Source of the DNA: RGIG4034 sp045628945
GTDB taxonomy: Bacteria; Bacillota; Clostridia; Lachnospirales; Lachnospiraceae
NCBI GenBank assembly: GCA_045628945.1
Contig: JAZQQG010000041.1
Span: 60,424 to 124,423, forward strand
Reading direction: 5' to 3'
Length of the DNA stretch: 64,000 bases
In this document: piece after piece, positions 52,603 through 61,469 of the stretch
Position numbering within the stretch: position 1 is the stretch's first letter
How the letters are laid out: each line of letters begins with the position of its first letter
Notes under the pieces: model-generated
Database searches by the model: none
Told to the model about the DNA's origin: nothing
What the model saw: the letters and a program-made list of their open reading frames with translations, nothing else
Program-made: the position numbers and the translations under genes

Positions 52603-54324
52603 ATGGATTACAAGAAGCAGTATGACTATTGGTGTACGGATCCTTATTTTGATGAGGATACGAAGAAGGAGCTTCTGTCTCTTCAGGGAAATGAGAAGGA
52701 GATCGAGGATCGTTTCTACAAGACACTGGACTTCGGTACCGGCGGACTTCGCGGTGTAATTGGCGCCGGCGACAATCGTATGAACTTATATACCGTACGT
52801 AAGGCTACTCAGGGTCTTGCGAACTATATTCTTAAGAGAGGAACCCAGGCTAAGGGTGTAGCGGTATCCTGCGATAACCGTCGTATGAGCCCCGAGTTCT
52901 CCCTTGAGACCGCACTCTGTCTTGCGGCAAACGGCATTAAGGCATACTTATTTGAGTCCTTAAGACCGACCCCCGAGTTATCTTTTGCACTGCGTACCTT
53001 AGGATGTACCGCCGGTGTTATGGTAACGGCCAGCCACAATCCTCCCGAGTACAACGGTTATAAGGTATATTGGGAAGACGGTGCACAGATTACCGCACCC
53101 ATCGATAAGGATGTCATTGCAGAGGTAAATGCGATTACCGATTATAACGAAGTGAAGATTATGTCCAAGGAGGATGCGCTGAAGGCAGGTCTCTTAGAGA
53201 TTATCGGTTCCGAAATCGATGATAAGTATATGGCTGAACTTAAGAAGTTAATCATCCATCCCGAGATTATCGAGAAGGTTGCAAGCGATATTAAGATCGT
53301 GTATACCCCTCTTTGCGGTACCGGTAACCTTCCTGTTCAGAGAATCTTAAAGGAACTTGGCTTTAAGAACGTATATGTTGTTGAGGAGCAGAAGGGTCCC
53401 GACCCGAATTTCACGACTTTGGAATATCCGAACCCTGAGGATCCCAAGGCATTTACTTATGCACTTCGCCTTGCAAAAGAGAAGGATGCAGATATTATCC
53501 TGGCTACCGATCCCGATGCAGACCGTCTCGGTGTTTATGCGAAGGACAGCAAGACCGGCGAGTACATGAGCTTCACCGGTAACATGTCCGGTATGTGTAT
53601 CGCAGAGTACATTTTAAGAGAGCGTACCGCAACCAAGACCATGCCTGAGAATCCTGCACTGGTTACCACCATCGTTACCACCAATATGACCAACCCGATT
53701 ACCAAGGCTTACGGTGTAGATCTTGTGGAAGTTCTTACCGGCTTTAAGTACATCGGCGAGCAGATTAAGTGGTTCTTGGAGAAGGGTACCCACAATTATG
53801 TATTCGGTCTTGAGGAGAGCTATGGTTGCCTCGTTGGTACCCATGCAAGAGATAAGGATGCAATCGTTGCCGTTATGGCTCTGTGTGAGGTGGCTTCCTT
53901 CTGCAAGAACGAGGGCAAGACTCTCTGGGATATGATGATCGATATCTACGAGAAGTATGGCTACTACAAGGAGACCCAGTACACCATTACCATGAAGGGT
54001 ATTGACGGTGCTGAGCAGATTAAGGCAACCATGCAGAAGCTTCGTACCAATCCTCCCAAGGCGTTTGGCGAGTGGAAGGTATTAAAGGTTCGCGACTATC
54101 AGGAGAACACCATTACCGATATGGAGACCGGTGCAGTTACCGAGACCGGACTTCCGAAGTCGAACGTTCTCTATTTCGAATTACCTGATGATTTCTGGTG
54201 CTGTGCCCGTCCTTCCGGAACCGAGCCTAAGATTAAGTTCTACATGGGCGTTAAGGGAACCAGCTTAGACGATGCAACTGCTAAGGTAGAGATTCTTACC
54301 AATGCGGTAAAGGAGAAACTGTAG
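52603..54324 (+). CDS. pgcA: Phosphoglucomutase/phosphomannomutase
   Basis: A 573-residue alpha-D-phosphohexomutase, the length of Firmicute PgcA. The phosphoserine loop is VTASHNPPEYNGYK, metal binding DPDADRLG, sugar binding GLEESYGC, and phosphate binding RPSGTEPKIKFY. It interconverts glucose-6-phosphate and glucose-1-phosphate, feeding RmlA and UDP-glucose. GGAGG lies 8 bases before the ATG. Codon choice is more uniform than in its neighbours, suggesting high expression, and it has its own promoter, yet it sits between two paralogous glycosyltransferase genes. Confidence 0.92.
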   Translation: MDYKKQYDYWCTDPYFDEDTKKELLSLQGNEKEIEDRFYKTLDFGTGGLRGVIGAGDNRMNLYTVRKATQGLANYILKRGTQAKGVAVSCDNRRMSPEFSLETALCLAANGIKAYLFESLRPTPELSFALRTLGCTAGVMVTASHNPPEYNGYKVYWEDGAQITAPIDKDVIAEVNAITDYNEVKIMSKEDALKAGLLEIIGSEIDDKYMAELKKLIIHPEIIEKVASDIKIVYTPLCGTGNLPVQRILKELGFKNVYVVEEQKGPDPNFTTLEYPNPEDPKAFTYALRLAKEKDADIILATDPDADRLGVYAKDSKTGEYMSFTGNMSGMCIAEYILRERTATKTMPENPALVTTIVTTNMTNPITKAYGVDLVEVLTGFKYIGEQIKWFLEKGTHNYVFGLEESYGCLVGTHARDKDAIVAVMALCEVASFCKNEGKTLWDMMIDIYEKYGYYKETQYTITMKGIDGAEQIKATMQKLRTNPPKAFGEWKVLKVRDYQENTITDMETGAVTETGLPKSNVLYFELPDDFWCCARPSGTEPKIKFYMGVKGTSLDDATAKVEILTNAVKEKL

Positions 54325-54326
54325 AC

Positions 54327-55661
54327 ATGGGTAAAACCATGAACTATTTGAAAAAGAATGGTTTACGCAAAACCTTTCTCACTGTGTGGGAAAGGTTTTT
54401 GTCGTGGCCTTATAAGAACTATTCGTACAGGAATCTTTCCGATGCGGAGTTGGCGGCAATGCGGGAAAAGGCGGAAGAACTTGCTAAGCGGGAGTCTGCA
54501 CCGTCCTTCAGTATTCTCGTGCCCTGCTACAATACGAAACCAGAGGATTATCGTGCTCTTTTGGCGTCGGTACAGAGTCAGGTCTATCCAAACTGGGAGC
54601 TCATCCTTACCGATGCTTCGGATGAAAATCCCGAAGAGCATGCCACGATTGCTGCCGAGTTAAACGATTCCCGCATTCAGTATTATGCACTGGCGGAGAA
54701 CAAGGGAATCTCCGGGAACACGAACGAAGCACTTTTCCATGCATCCAAGGATTATGTGGTCTTACTGGACCATGACGATCTGCTTACCCCGGATGCTCTG
54801 TTTGAGATGGCAGCGGCAATTGTAAGTGCTAAGGAGGAAGGCCGCAAGGTTAGCTTCCTTTATTCCGATGAGGATAAGATTGACAGTCTTGGCAAGAAGA
54901 CCTGTACGCCCCATTATAAGCCCGATTATAATTATGACCTTCTGTTAAGTAATAATTATATCTGTCATCTGTTGGTGGCGGATCGTTTCCTGGTGGAGGG
55001 GCTTAAATATCGCAGTGAGTTTGACGGCTCGCAGGATTATGATATGATTCTTCGTTTAGCGGAGAGCTGCCACGGGGAAGGCATTCTTCATGTGGCGAAG
55101 GTGCTCTACCATTGGAGACTCAGCGCGAATTCTACCGCAGAGAATCCTGAGAGCAAGCTTTATGCCTTTGATGCCGGGAAAAGAGCAATTGAGGACCATC
55201 TTGCGCGAGTCGGAAGACCCGAGGAGGTGCATAACGGAGATCATCTCGGCTATTACACGCTTGCCTATACCCCGGAGACGGCACTTCAAAAGCGGAAGGA
55301 TGTCGGTGCGGTTTGCGGCTTGGTGTTCCGTGGCCGTAAGGCCATCGGCGGTCCGATGGACCGGGAGGGAAATCTTCTTTTTCCGAAGGCTAAACGCGGG
55401 TATTCCGGATATATGAATTGTTATGTGAATGCGCGGGATGTGGAGCGTATCGATATTCGCAATGCCTATTTTCGCAAGGAAGAGGCGATGGATTACATTT
55501 TAAACCATCGGGTGGGCCGTATGGAGATGCAGGCTACGAAGTGGGAGAACCTTGTGAAGCTTTCCTGCGAGGATTCGGCCCTGGAACTTGTGAATGCTTC
55601 CGTATCCGATTATTACAGAGAACGTGGACAGTTGCTTCTCTATCTTCCTATGGAGCAATAG
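54327..55661 (+). CDS. GT2 glycosyltransferase with a decayed second domain
   Basis: A 444-residue protein. The GT2 domain spans about residues 58-320: FSILVPCYNTKPED, ENKGISGNTNEAL, LLDHDDLLTPDALFEM, FDGSQDYDMILRLAE. The last 120 residues follow the second domain of the 666-residue paralogue upstream (RKDVGAVCGLVF, then GYSGYMNCYV) but lack its start, its nucleotide-binding stretch and the DVDFCLR end, so only one active site remains. It starts 3 bases after the pgcA stop. Confidence 0.8.
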   Translation: MGKTMNYLKKNGLRKTFLTVWERFLSWPYKNYSYRNLSDAELAAMREKAEELAKRESAPSFSILVPCYNTKPEDYRALLASVQSQVYPNWELILTDASDENPEEHATIAAELNDSRIQYYALAENKGISGNTNEALFHASKDYVVLLDHDDLLTPDALFEMAAAIVSAKEEGRKVSFLYSDEDKIDSLGKKTCTPHYKPDYNYDLLLSNNYICHLLVADRFLVEGLKYRSEFDGSQDYDMILRLAESCHGEGILHVAKVLYHWRLSANSTAENPESKLYAFDAGKRAIEDHLARVGRPEEVHNGDHLGYYTLAYTPETALQKRKDVGAVCGLVFRGRKAIGGPMDREGNLLFPKAKRGYSGYMNCYVNARDVERIDIRNAYFRKEEAMDYILNHRVGRMEMQATKWENLVKLSCEDSALELVNASVSDYYRERGQLLLYLPMEQ

Positions 55662-55669
55662 CCGAAAGG

Positions 55670-55698
55670 TTGTATTTTACGATGCGATATAGTATAAT
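55670..55698 (+). promoter_or_regulatory. Sigma-A promoter of the initiating transferase gene
   Basis: TTGTAT (55670-55675) and TATAAT (55693-55698) with a 17-base spacer, 34 bases before the ATG at 55732. Confidence 0.65.
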
Positions 55699-55731
55699 AT
55701 TTCGGTATTTATGGGAATTGGGTGACTCGCT

Positions 55732-57129
55732 ATGATTAAGGACAATCAGAGATATTTCAACCGATTGCTGGTCGTAATTGATGCACTGGTTATTATCGGT
55801 AGTTATTCTTTGGCTTTTTTCATTAAGTTCATAAGCGGTTGGATGGACAGCTTCCTGGTATTGTCGACCGGACAGTACTTCGAACTTCTGATGTTTGCAA
55901 CACCGGGACTGCTCTTACTCTATGCAAGCTGTCATCTGTACACGTCCAAGCGTGTTTCGACCACGTCGGAAGAGATCTTGCAGCTTCTCAAAGCAAATGT
56001 GTTGGGAATGCTCATCTTCTCCGTGGCACTGTATATCTTTAAACTGAATCACTACTCCCGAATGATGATTGCCATCTTTTTTGTGCTGAATTTCATTCTG
56101 GAAGTGGTATTCCGTAACAGTTTGCGATTTTTTTTACGATTTTTCCGTAAAAAAGGATACAACAAAAAGTATGTATTATTGGTAGGCTATTCCCGGGCGG
56201 CAGAGGAATACATCGATCGTATTCTCGCAAATCCGCAATGGGGATATGTGGTACGAGGAATTTTAGACGATCAGGCCGAGCGCGGGATGAATTATCGTGG
56301 CGTGAAGGTGCTCGGAAGAATTGATAATCTCTTAATTATTCTGCCGGAGAATAAACTCGACGAAATCGGAATCACGTTATCGTTGGAGCAGTACGGCAGA
56401 CTGGAAGAGATTGTGAACCTGTGCGAGAAGAGCGGTGTTCACACGAAGTTTATTCCGGATTACCACAGTGTGATCCCTTCCAAGCCGTATACCGAGGATC
56501 TTCAGGGACTTCCGGTGATTAATATTCGCCATGTTCCGTTGACGAATAATATTAACTGGATTATTAAACGAATCTTTGATATAATCGGTTCGTTGTTGTG
56601 TATTGTTCTTTTTTCACCGATTATGCTGATTAGCGCATTGATTATCAAACTTTCCTCAAAGGGACCGGTAATCTTTAAGCAGGAGCGTGTCGGCTTGCAC
56701 AGCAAAAAGTTCCGAATGTATAAGTTTCGATCGATGCGTATGGCATCCCCCGGCGAGACCAGAGATTGGACGACGAAGGACGATCCGAGGGTTACGCGTT
56801 TCGGTAAGCTGATTCGCAAGACGAGTATTGATGAACTTCCGCAGCTGTTCAATGTGCTGAAGGGTGACATGAGCTTGATTGGCCCCCGCCCCGAACAGCC
56901 GGCCTATGTTGAGCAGTTCAAGGAAGAGATTCCCCGTTATATGATTAAGCATCAGGTGCGTCCCGGTATGACCGGTTGGGCACAGGTAAACGGGTTCCGT
57001 GGAGATTCCTCCATTCGTGGCCGAATCGAGCATGATATCTATTACATCGAGAACTGGACATTTGGATTCGATCTAAAGATCATGGTTTTGACCGTATTCA
57101 AGGGATTTATTAACAAAAATGCATATTAG
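55732..57129 (+). CDS. Polyprenyl-phosphate sugar-1-phosphate transferase, WcaJ-like
   Basis: A 465-residue initiating enzyme: four membrane segments in the first ~125 residues, a Rossmann-like domain (VLLVGYSRAAEEY near 145), and the C-terminal catalytic domain with KRIFDIIGSLLCIVLFSP, KFRSMR, RKTSIDELPQLFNVLKGDMS, IGPRPEQP and RPGMTGWAQVNGFRG. It places the first sugar phosphate, often glucose-1-phosphate, on undecaprenyl phosphate. It has its own promoter and is followed by the LCP gene 24 bases later, so chain start and wall attachment are linked. Confidence 0.9.
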   Translation: MIKDNQRYFNRLLVVIDALVIIGSYSLAFFIKFISGWMDSFLVLSTGQYFELLMFATPGLLLLYASCHLYTSKRVSTTSEEILQLLKANVLGMLIFSVALYIFKLNHYSRMMIAIFFVLNFILEVVFRNSLRFFLRFFRKKGYNKKYVLLVGYSRAAEEYIDRILANPQWGYVVRGILDDQAERGMNYRGVKVLGRIDNLLIILPENKLDEIGITLSLEQYGRLEEIVNLCEKSGVHTKFIPDYHSVIPSKPYTEDLQGLPVINIRHVPLTNNINWIIKRIFDIIGSLLCIVLFSPIMLISALIIKLSSKGPVIFKQERVGLHSKKFRMYKFRSMRMASPGETRDWTTKDDPRVTRFGKLIRKTSIDELPQLFNVLKGDMSLIGPRPEQPAYVEQFKEEIPRYMIKHQVRPGMTGWAQVNGFRGDSSIRGRIEHDIYYIENWTFGFDLKIMVLTVFKGFINKNAY

Positions 57130-57153
57130 GTTTCGAAGATAAGGAGAATTGCA

Positions 57154-58371
57154 ATGAGTACAAACAAGGAAACCAATAAAACGACTTCTACCAAGAGTAC
57201 TTCCAAGAAAAAGAAGAGCACTCGCAATATTGTGATTATTGTGATAGAGGTTTTAATCGTAGTCGGCTTGATTGGGTTATGCTTATATCTTTTCACGGAT
57301 GGCTTTGCCGGATGTAAGGGTGTGAACTTAACGCAGGAGAATGTGAACCCGATTACCGAGAAGGTTGTTGAGGATGACGGTACTCCCGTCGGTTCCAGTG
57401 ATGAGGTTCAGCAGATTTATGAGGATGAGACGAACACGAACCCGATGAAGGATTACACCGTAATCGCATTCTTTGGTTGCGATTCCCGTGAAGCCAAGCT
57501 TCCTTCCAAAACCAGATCCGACTCGATTATTCTGGTATGTATTCACAACGACACCCATGAGGTGAAGTTATGTAGCGTATACCGTGATACGATTCTTGCG
57601 GTACACGACGATCGATACGGTACCTACAACAAGGTAAACATCGCCTATGCCCGCGGTGGTTACGAGAGAGCGGTCAGCACACTGAATTCCAGCTTAGACC
57701 TCTACATCGAGAACTATGTAACCATCGGTTTCAAGGGATTGATCGATGCGGTTGATGCATTAGGCGGCGTATATGTTGAGGTAGACAAGTCGGAGATTGA
57801 CCACTTAAATAACTATGCTGTATGTATGGCAGATGAATTGAAACTTACCTACACTCCGGTAAAGGAGACCGGTTATCAGTTGTTAAACGGTCTTCAGGCT
57901 ACCGCATATTGCCGTATCCGTTACACGAAGGGAAATGACTTCAAGCGTACGGAGAGACAGCGTGAAGTCCTGGAGGGATTACTTGGAAGCTTACAGAATG
58001 CTTCCTTCAGCGAGTTAACCACGATTGTGAACAATTTGATTTCTGAGGTGAATACCTCCTTAACGTTAGAAGAGATTCTTGCATACGGTAAGGACATCTC
58101 CTCGTACAAGATTGTTGATCAGAACGGTTTCCCTCAGGAAGATATGAGATCCATTCCTACCGTCAGCGGTTGGGGTAGCTGCGTTCTTCCTTTGAATCTT
58201 GAGAGCAATGTTAAGTGGCTCCATGAGTTCTTATTCGGGGATACGGAGTATGAGGTTTCCGAGACCGTTAAGACCTACAGCAAAGAGATTCAGGAGCGTT
58301 ACGACAGCAAGACCGGTAAGACTCCTTCCACCACCGAGCCGGATGAGGGCGAGGAATATACCGAAGAATAA
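57154..58371 (+). CDS. LytR-CpsA-Psr (LCP) family wall-glycopolymer ligase
   Basis: A 405-residue protein with a lysine-rich cytoplasmic start, one membrane segment (about 23-46), and the LCP domain: TRSDSIILVCIHNDTHEV, VYRDT, NKVNIAYARGG, VDALGGVYVEVD, and RIRYTKGNDFKRTERQRE with the arginines that hold the diphosphate. LCP enzymes move undecaprenyl-linked polymers onto peptidoglycan. A Glu-rich tail ends the protein. A terminator follows. The natural substrate is the polymer begun by the preceding transferase. Confidence 0.9.
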   Translation: MSTNKETNKTTSTKSTSKKKKSTRNIVIIVIEVLIVVGLIGLCLYLFTDGFAGCKGVNLTQENVNPITEKVVEDDGTPVGSSDEVQQIYEDETNTNPMKDYTVIAFFGCDSREAKLPSKTRSDSIILVCIHNDTHEVKLCSVYRDTILAVHDDRYGTYNKVNIAYARGGYERAVSTLNSSLDLYIENYVTIGFKGLIDAVDALGGVYVEVDKSEIDHLNNYAVCMADELKLTYTPVKETGYQLLNGLQATAYCRIRYTKGNDFKRTERQREVLEGLLGSLQNASFSELTTIVNNLISEVNTSLTLEEILAYGKDISSYKIVDQNGFPQEDMRSIPTVSGWGSCVLPLNLESNVKWLHEFLFGDTEYEVSETVKTYSKEIQERYDSKTGKTPSTTEPDEGEEYTEE

Positions 58372-58387
58372 TCCTTTGGGTGATTTC

Positions 58388-58416
58388 GGGAGTGTCCGTA
58401 AGGGCACTCCCTTTTT
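58388..58416 (+). terminator. Rho-independent terminator
   Basis: GGGAGTGTCC (58388-58397) pairs with GGGCACTCCC (58402-58411), with one G-U pair and a GTAA loop, followed by TTTTT. Confidence 0.85.
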
Positions 58417-58568
58417 GGTCCCGTTTTTATCAAAAAATTATTTTTGTGACACACTTTTTTCACAATTGCTCTATATACTGTGAGAGTAGCTTACAAAAGC
58501 GAACGGAAAAGAAAACGACCCTTGGAAAACAGGCCGAAACAGAGAAAAGCAACTCGGAGGCATATGTT

Positions 58569-59930
58569 ATGGCAAATGAATATCCTTTCTACAATTACAA
58601 TACGCAGGCACCGATGATGAATTCATCCGGAGCTTCGAACACTACCCAGAAAACGGCCAAGAAGAGAGCAGGCCTCGGCAAACGGATTCTTGCTTCGATT
58701 CTATGCGGAATTCTGTTGGGAATCAGTGCCGGAATCGGGTTTGTGGGCGTTACGCAGATTGCAAATCGTTTCGAACCGAAACAGAGTGAGAAGAATGTAG
58801 CATCGGGCTCGAAGGAGGAAGCGCTTCCCGCAATCGGAATCAAAGATCCGGATGCCGCCGGGGTGGCAGGAGACGGCGAAACGGAGTATCCGACCATCTC
58901 TTCCACGACTTTGCAGGACACTCCTCAGACGGAGGGAGCAGTAATGACTCCTGCTCAGGTTGCAAAAACCTGTATGCCTGCGGTGGTATCCATCATTAAT
59001 ACCTTTACGGAGACCTATACGTATTTCGGACAGAAATACTCGGAGACCGGCCGGGCCAGTGGTACCGGAATCATTATCGGCCAGAGCCGGGATGAACTTT
59101 TGATCGTGACGAATTATCATGTCATTGAAGCACAGGAGAGCCTGGAGATTACGTTTATCGATGAAACGACGGCGGCTGCCTATGTAAAAGGCTATGATGA
59201 GACGATGGACATTGCAGTCATCAGCGTTCGTTTGAGTGAATTGTCGGAAGCTACCATGGGTGAGATCGCGGTGGCAATCTTAGGAGACTCCGATACGCTT
59301 GAAGTCGGGGAGAGCGCTGTGGCAATCGGAAATGCCCTGGGCTATGGTCAGTCGGTAACGGTTGGTGTCATCAGCGCCCTGAATCGTGAGGTGGAGATTG
59401 ACGGATCGGTACATACGTTAATTCAGACGGATGCGGCGATTAACCCCGGTAATTCCGGCGGCGCCCTGTTAAATCTTCACGGAGAGGTAATCGGAATCAA
59501 CTCCAGCAAAATCGGTGGATCGGCCGTGGAGGGTATGTGCTACGCGATTCCGATTAGTTTGGTAAAGGATCTGATTGAACAGTTATCCCTTCAGGAGACA
59601 CTGATCCGTGTAGAGAGCGGGCAGGAAGGTTATCTCGGAATCTACGGACAAGATGTTGATGATGAGGTCGCTTCGTTGTATGATATCCCTAAGGGTGTCT
59701 ACATCTCCCAGGTAATTGAAGGGGAAGCCGCATTTTTCGCCGGCTTACAAAAGGGAGATATTATTACCTCCATCGCCGGCCGAACCATTACCGGAATGGA
59801 TGAACTGACCTCCCTGTTAAAATATCATGCCGCAGGCACTGAGGTAGAGGTGATCTATCAGAGAAAGATGGACGGTTTCTATCAGGAGCAGAAGGCAACG
59901 GTTGTTTTGGGCAGCCGTAAGCAATCATAG
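58569..59930 (+). CDS. htrA: HtrA/DegP-like membrane-anchored serine protease
   Basis: A 453-residue protein: Asn/Thr-rich cytoplasmic start, one membrane segment (about 40-62), trypsin-like domain with His184 in TNYHVIE, Asp214 in MDIAVIS and Ser296 in PGNSGGALLN, and a C-terminal PDZ domain (GVYISQVIEGEAAFFAGLQ). It degrades or refolds misfolded envelope proteins. GGAGG lies 8 bases before the ATG at 58569. The leader has a TATACT box near 58474 but no convincing -35. The clpX gene follows by 17 bases, so the two quality-control genes look like one unit. Confidence 0.9.
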   Translation: MANEYPFYNYNTQAPMMNSSGASNTTQKTAKKRAGLGKRILASILCGILLGISAGIGFVGVTQIANRFEPKQSEKNVASGSKEEALPAIGIKDPDAAGVAGDGETEYPTISSTTLQDTPQTEGAVMTPAQVAKTCMPAVVSIINTFTETYTYFGQKYSETGRASGTGIIIGQSRDELLIVTNYHVIEAQESLEITFIDETTAAAYVKGYDETMDIAVISVRLSELSEATMGEIAVAILGDSDTLEVGESAVAIGNALGYGQSVTVGVISALNREVEIDGSVHTLIQTDAAINPGNSGGALLNLHGEVIGINSSKIGGSAVEGMCYAIPISLVKDLIEQLSLQETLIRVESGQEGYLGIYGQDVDDEVASLYDIPKGVYISQVIEGEAAFFAGLQKGDIITSIAGRTITGMDELTSLLKYHAAGTEVEVIYQRKMDGFYQEQKATVVLGSRKQS

Positions 59931-59947
59931 GAAAGTATTGGAGAATT

Positions 59948-61390
59948 ATGGAAGAGAATTACAACGAGATCGATCTTGAAAATCCCGGAGACGAGAAGGT
60001 AGAAGAGAAGACCGATACCCGCAAGGATTCGGAAAAAAAGGACAATGAGAAGAAATACGAGGATGTGTGTTTCGTTTGCCGCAGACCGGAATCCAAAGCC
60101 GGAACGATGTTCCATCTTCCCAACAATATCTGTGTGTGCAATGACTGTATGCACAAGACGATGGATACGGTAACGCAGTTCGATTATCAGGGAATGCTGA
60201 ACAATCCGAACATGGCGTTTATGAATATGGCGGATCTGCAGGGAGACGGAGCGATTCCGAACAAGCAGAAGGTCAAAAAGAAAAGTGGTGAAGCTCCCAC
60301 TCCGATTTTCGACCTTAAGAAGATACCGGCACCGCATAAGATCAAAGCCAGTCTGGATGAGTATGTGGTAGGCCAGGAGCATGCGAAGAAGGTCATGTCG
60401 GTGGCCGTGTATAATCACTATAAGCGAATCGCAGCCGGAAATAAGGGTGATGTTGAGATTGAGAAATCGAACATGCTAATGATCGGACCGACCGGTTGCG
60501 GTAAGACCTACCTTGTGAAGACCCTGGCAAAACTTCTGGATGTGCCTCTTGCCATTGCGGATGCAACAAGTCTTACCGAGGCAGGATACATCGGCGATGA
60601 TATCGAAAGCGTAGTCAGCAAGCTTTTGGCGGCGGCAGGCAATGATGTGGAGCGTGCCGAGCAGGGAATCATCTTCATCGATGAGATTGACAAGATAGCC
60701 AAGAAAAAGAACACGAGTAGCCGTGATGTCAGCGGTGAGAGCGTGCAGCAGGGAATGTTAAAACTTTTAGAGGGCGCAGAGGTAGAGGTTCCTGTCGGTG
60801 CAAACTCGAAGAATGCAATGGTTCCTCTGGCAACGGTAAATACGAAGAATATTCTTTTCATCTGCGGAGGCGCTTTCCCGGATCTGGAAGAGATCATTAA
60901 GCAACGATTGAATAAGCAGTCCGGCATCGGATATAATGCGAGCCTGAAAGACCGTTATGACAAGGACAAGAATATTTTCTCCAAGGTAACGGTGGAGGAT
61001 ATCAAGAAGTTTGGTATGATTCCCGAGTTTATCGGGCGTTTGCCGATTATCTTTTCTCTGGATAGCTTAAACTTAGATATGATGAAACGCATTATGACGG
61101 ACCCGAAAAATGCGATTTTGAAGCAGTATGAGAAGCTTCTGGAACTCGATGAGGTGAAGCTTACCTTTGACGATGGCGCAGTGGAAGCCATTGCCAAAAA
61201 GGCAATGGAGAACGAGACCGGTGCACGAGCTCTTCGTGCAATCATTGAGGAATACATGCTGGATATTATGTATGAGATTCCCAAGGATGATAACATTGGT
61301 CAGGTTACCATTACGAAGGAGTATATTGAAGGAACCGGCGGACCTCGGATTGAGATTCGTGGTGGTATTCCGTCCCTGCCTGTGGTATAA
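59948..61390 (+). CDS. clpX: ClpX ATPase, long form
   Basis: A 480-residue AAA+ unfoldase, about 60 residues longer than usual. An acidic/lysine-rich extension (1-38) precedes the zinc domain with Cys41, Cys44, Cys64 and Cys67; a long linker follows; then Walker A GPTGCGKT near 180, the pore loop GYIG, IIFIDEIDKI, and GMIPEFIGRLPI. The ClpP-docking loop, IGF in model ClpX, reads IGY here. ClpX feeds unfolded proteins to ClpP, whose gene is not adjacent. Its place after htrA rather than after clpP suggests a paralogue or a moved gene. Confidence 0.85.
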   Translation: MEENYNEIDLENPGDEKVEEKTDTRKDSEKKDNEKKYEDVCFVCRRPESKAGTMFHLPNNICVCNDCMHKTMDTVTQFDYQGMLNNPNMAFMNMADLQGDGAIPNKQKVKKKSGEAPTPIFDLKKIPAPHKIKASLDEYVVGQEHAKKVMSVAVYNHYKRIAAGNKGDVEIEKSNMLMIGPTGCGKTYLVKTLAKLLDVPLAIADATSLTEAGYIGDDIESVVSKLLAAAGNDVERAEQGIIFIDEIDKIAKKKNTSSRDVSGESVQQGMLKLLEGAEVEVPVGANSKNAMVPLATVNTKNILFICGGAFPDLEEIIKQRLNKQSGIGYNASLKDRYDKDKNIFSKVTVEDIKKFGMIPEFIGRLPIIFSLDSLNLDMMKRIMTDPKNAILKQYEKLLELDEVKLTFDDGAVEAIAKKAMENETGARALRAIIEEYMLDIMYEIPKDDNIGQVTITKEYIEGTGGPRIEIRGGIPSLPVV

Positions 61391-61397
61391 TTGAATG

Positions 61398-61433
61398 CAG
61401 TACTTGTGGGCTTTTCATGAGTACTGTTTTCTT
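61398..61433 (+). terminator. Probable rho-independent terminator after clpX
   Basis: CAGTACTTGT (61398-61407) pairs with ATGAGTACTG (61417-61426), two G-U pairs, followed by TTTTCTT. A TGGTATAAT extended -10 at 61383-61391 sits just before it. Confidence 0.55.
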
Positions 61434-61469
61434 ATAGCAAAAGAAAAAGTGAGAAGGAGAACTTAACAA

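Noticed and set aside
52603..54324. Phosphoglucomutase as a recently acquired gene because of different codon use
   Set aside because: The bias is toward a uniform codon set as in highly expressed genes, and the gene has a near-consensus promoter; transfer is not needed to explain it.
58441..58500. Promoter before the HtrA gene
   Set aside because: TATACT/TATATA boxes are present near 58472-58479 but no -35 at an acceptable distance was found.
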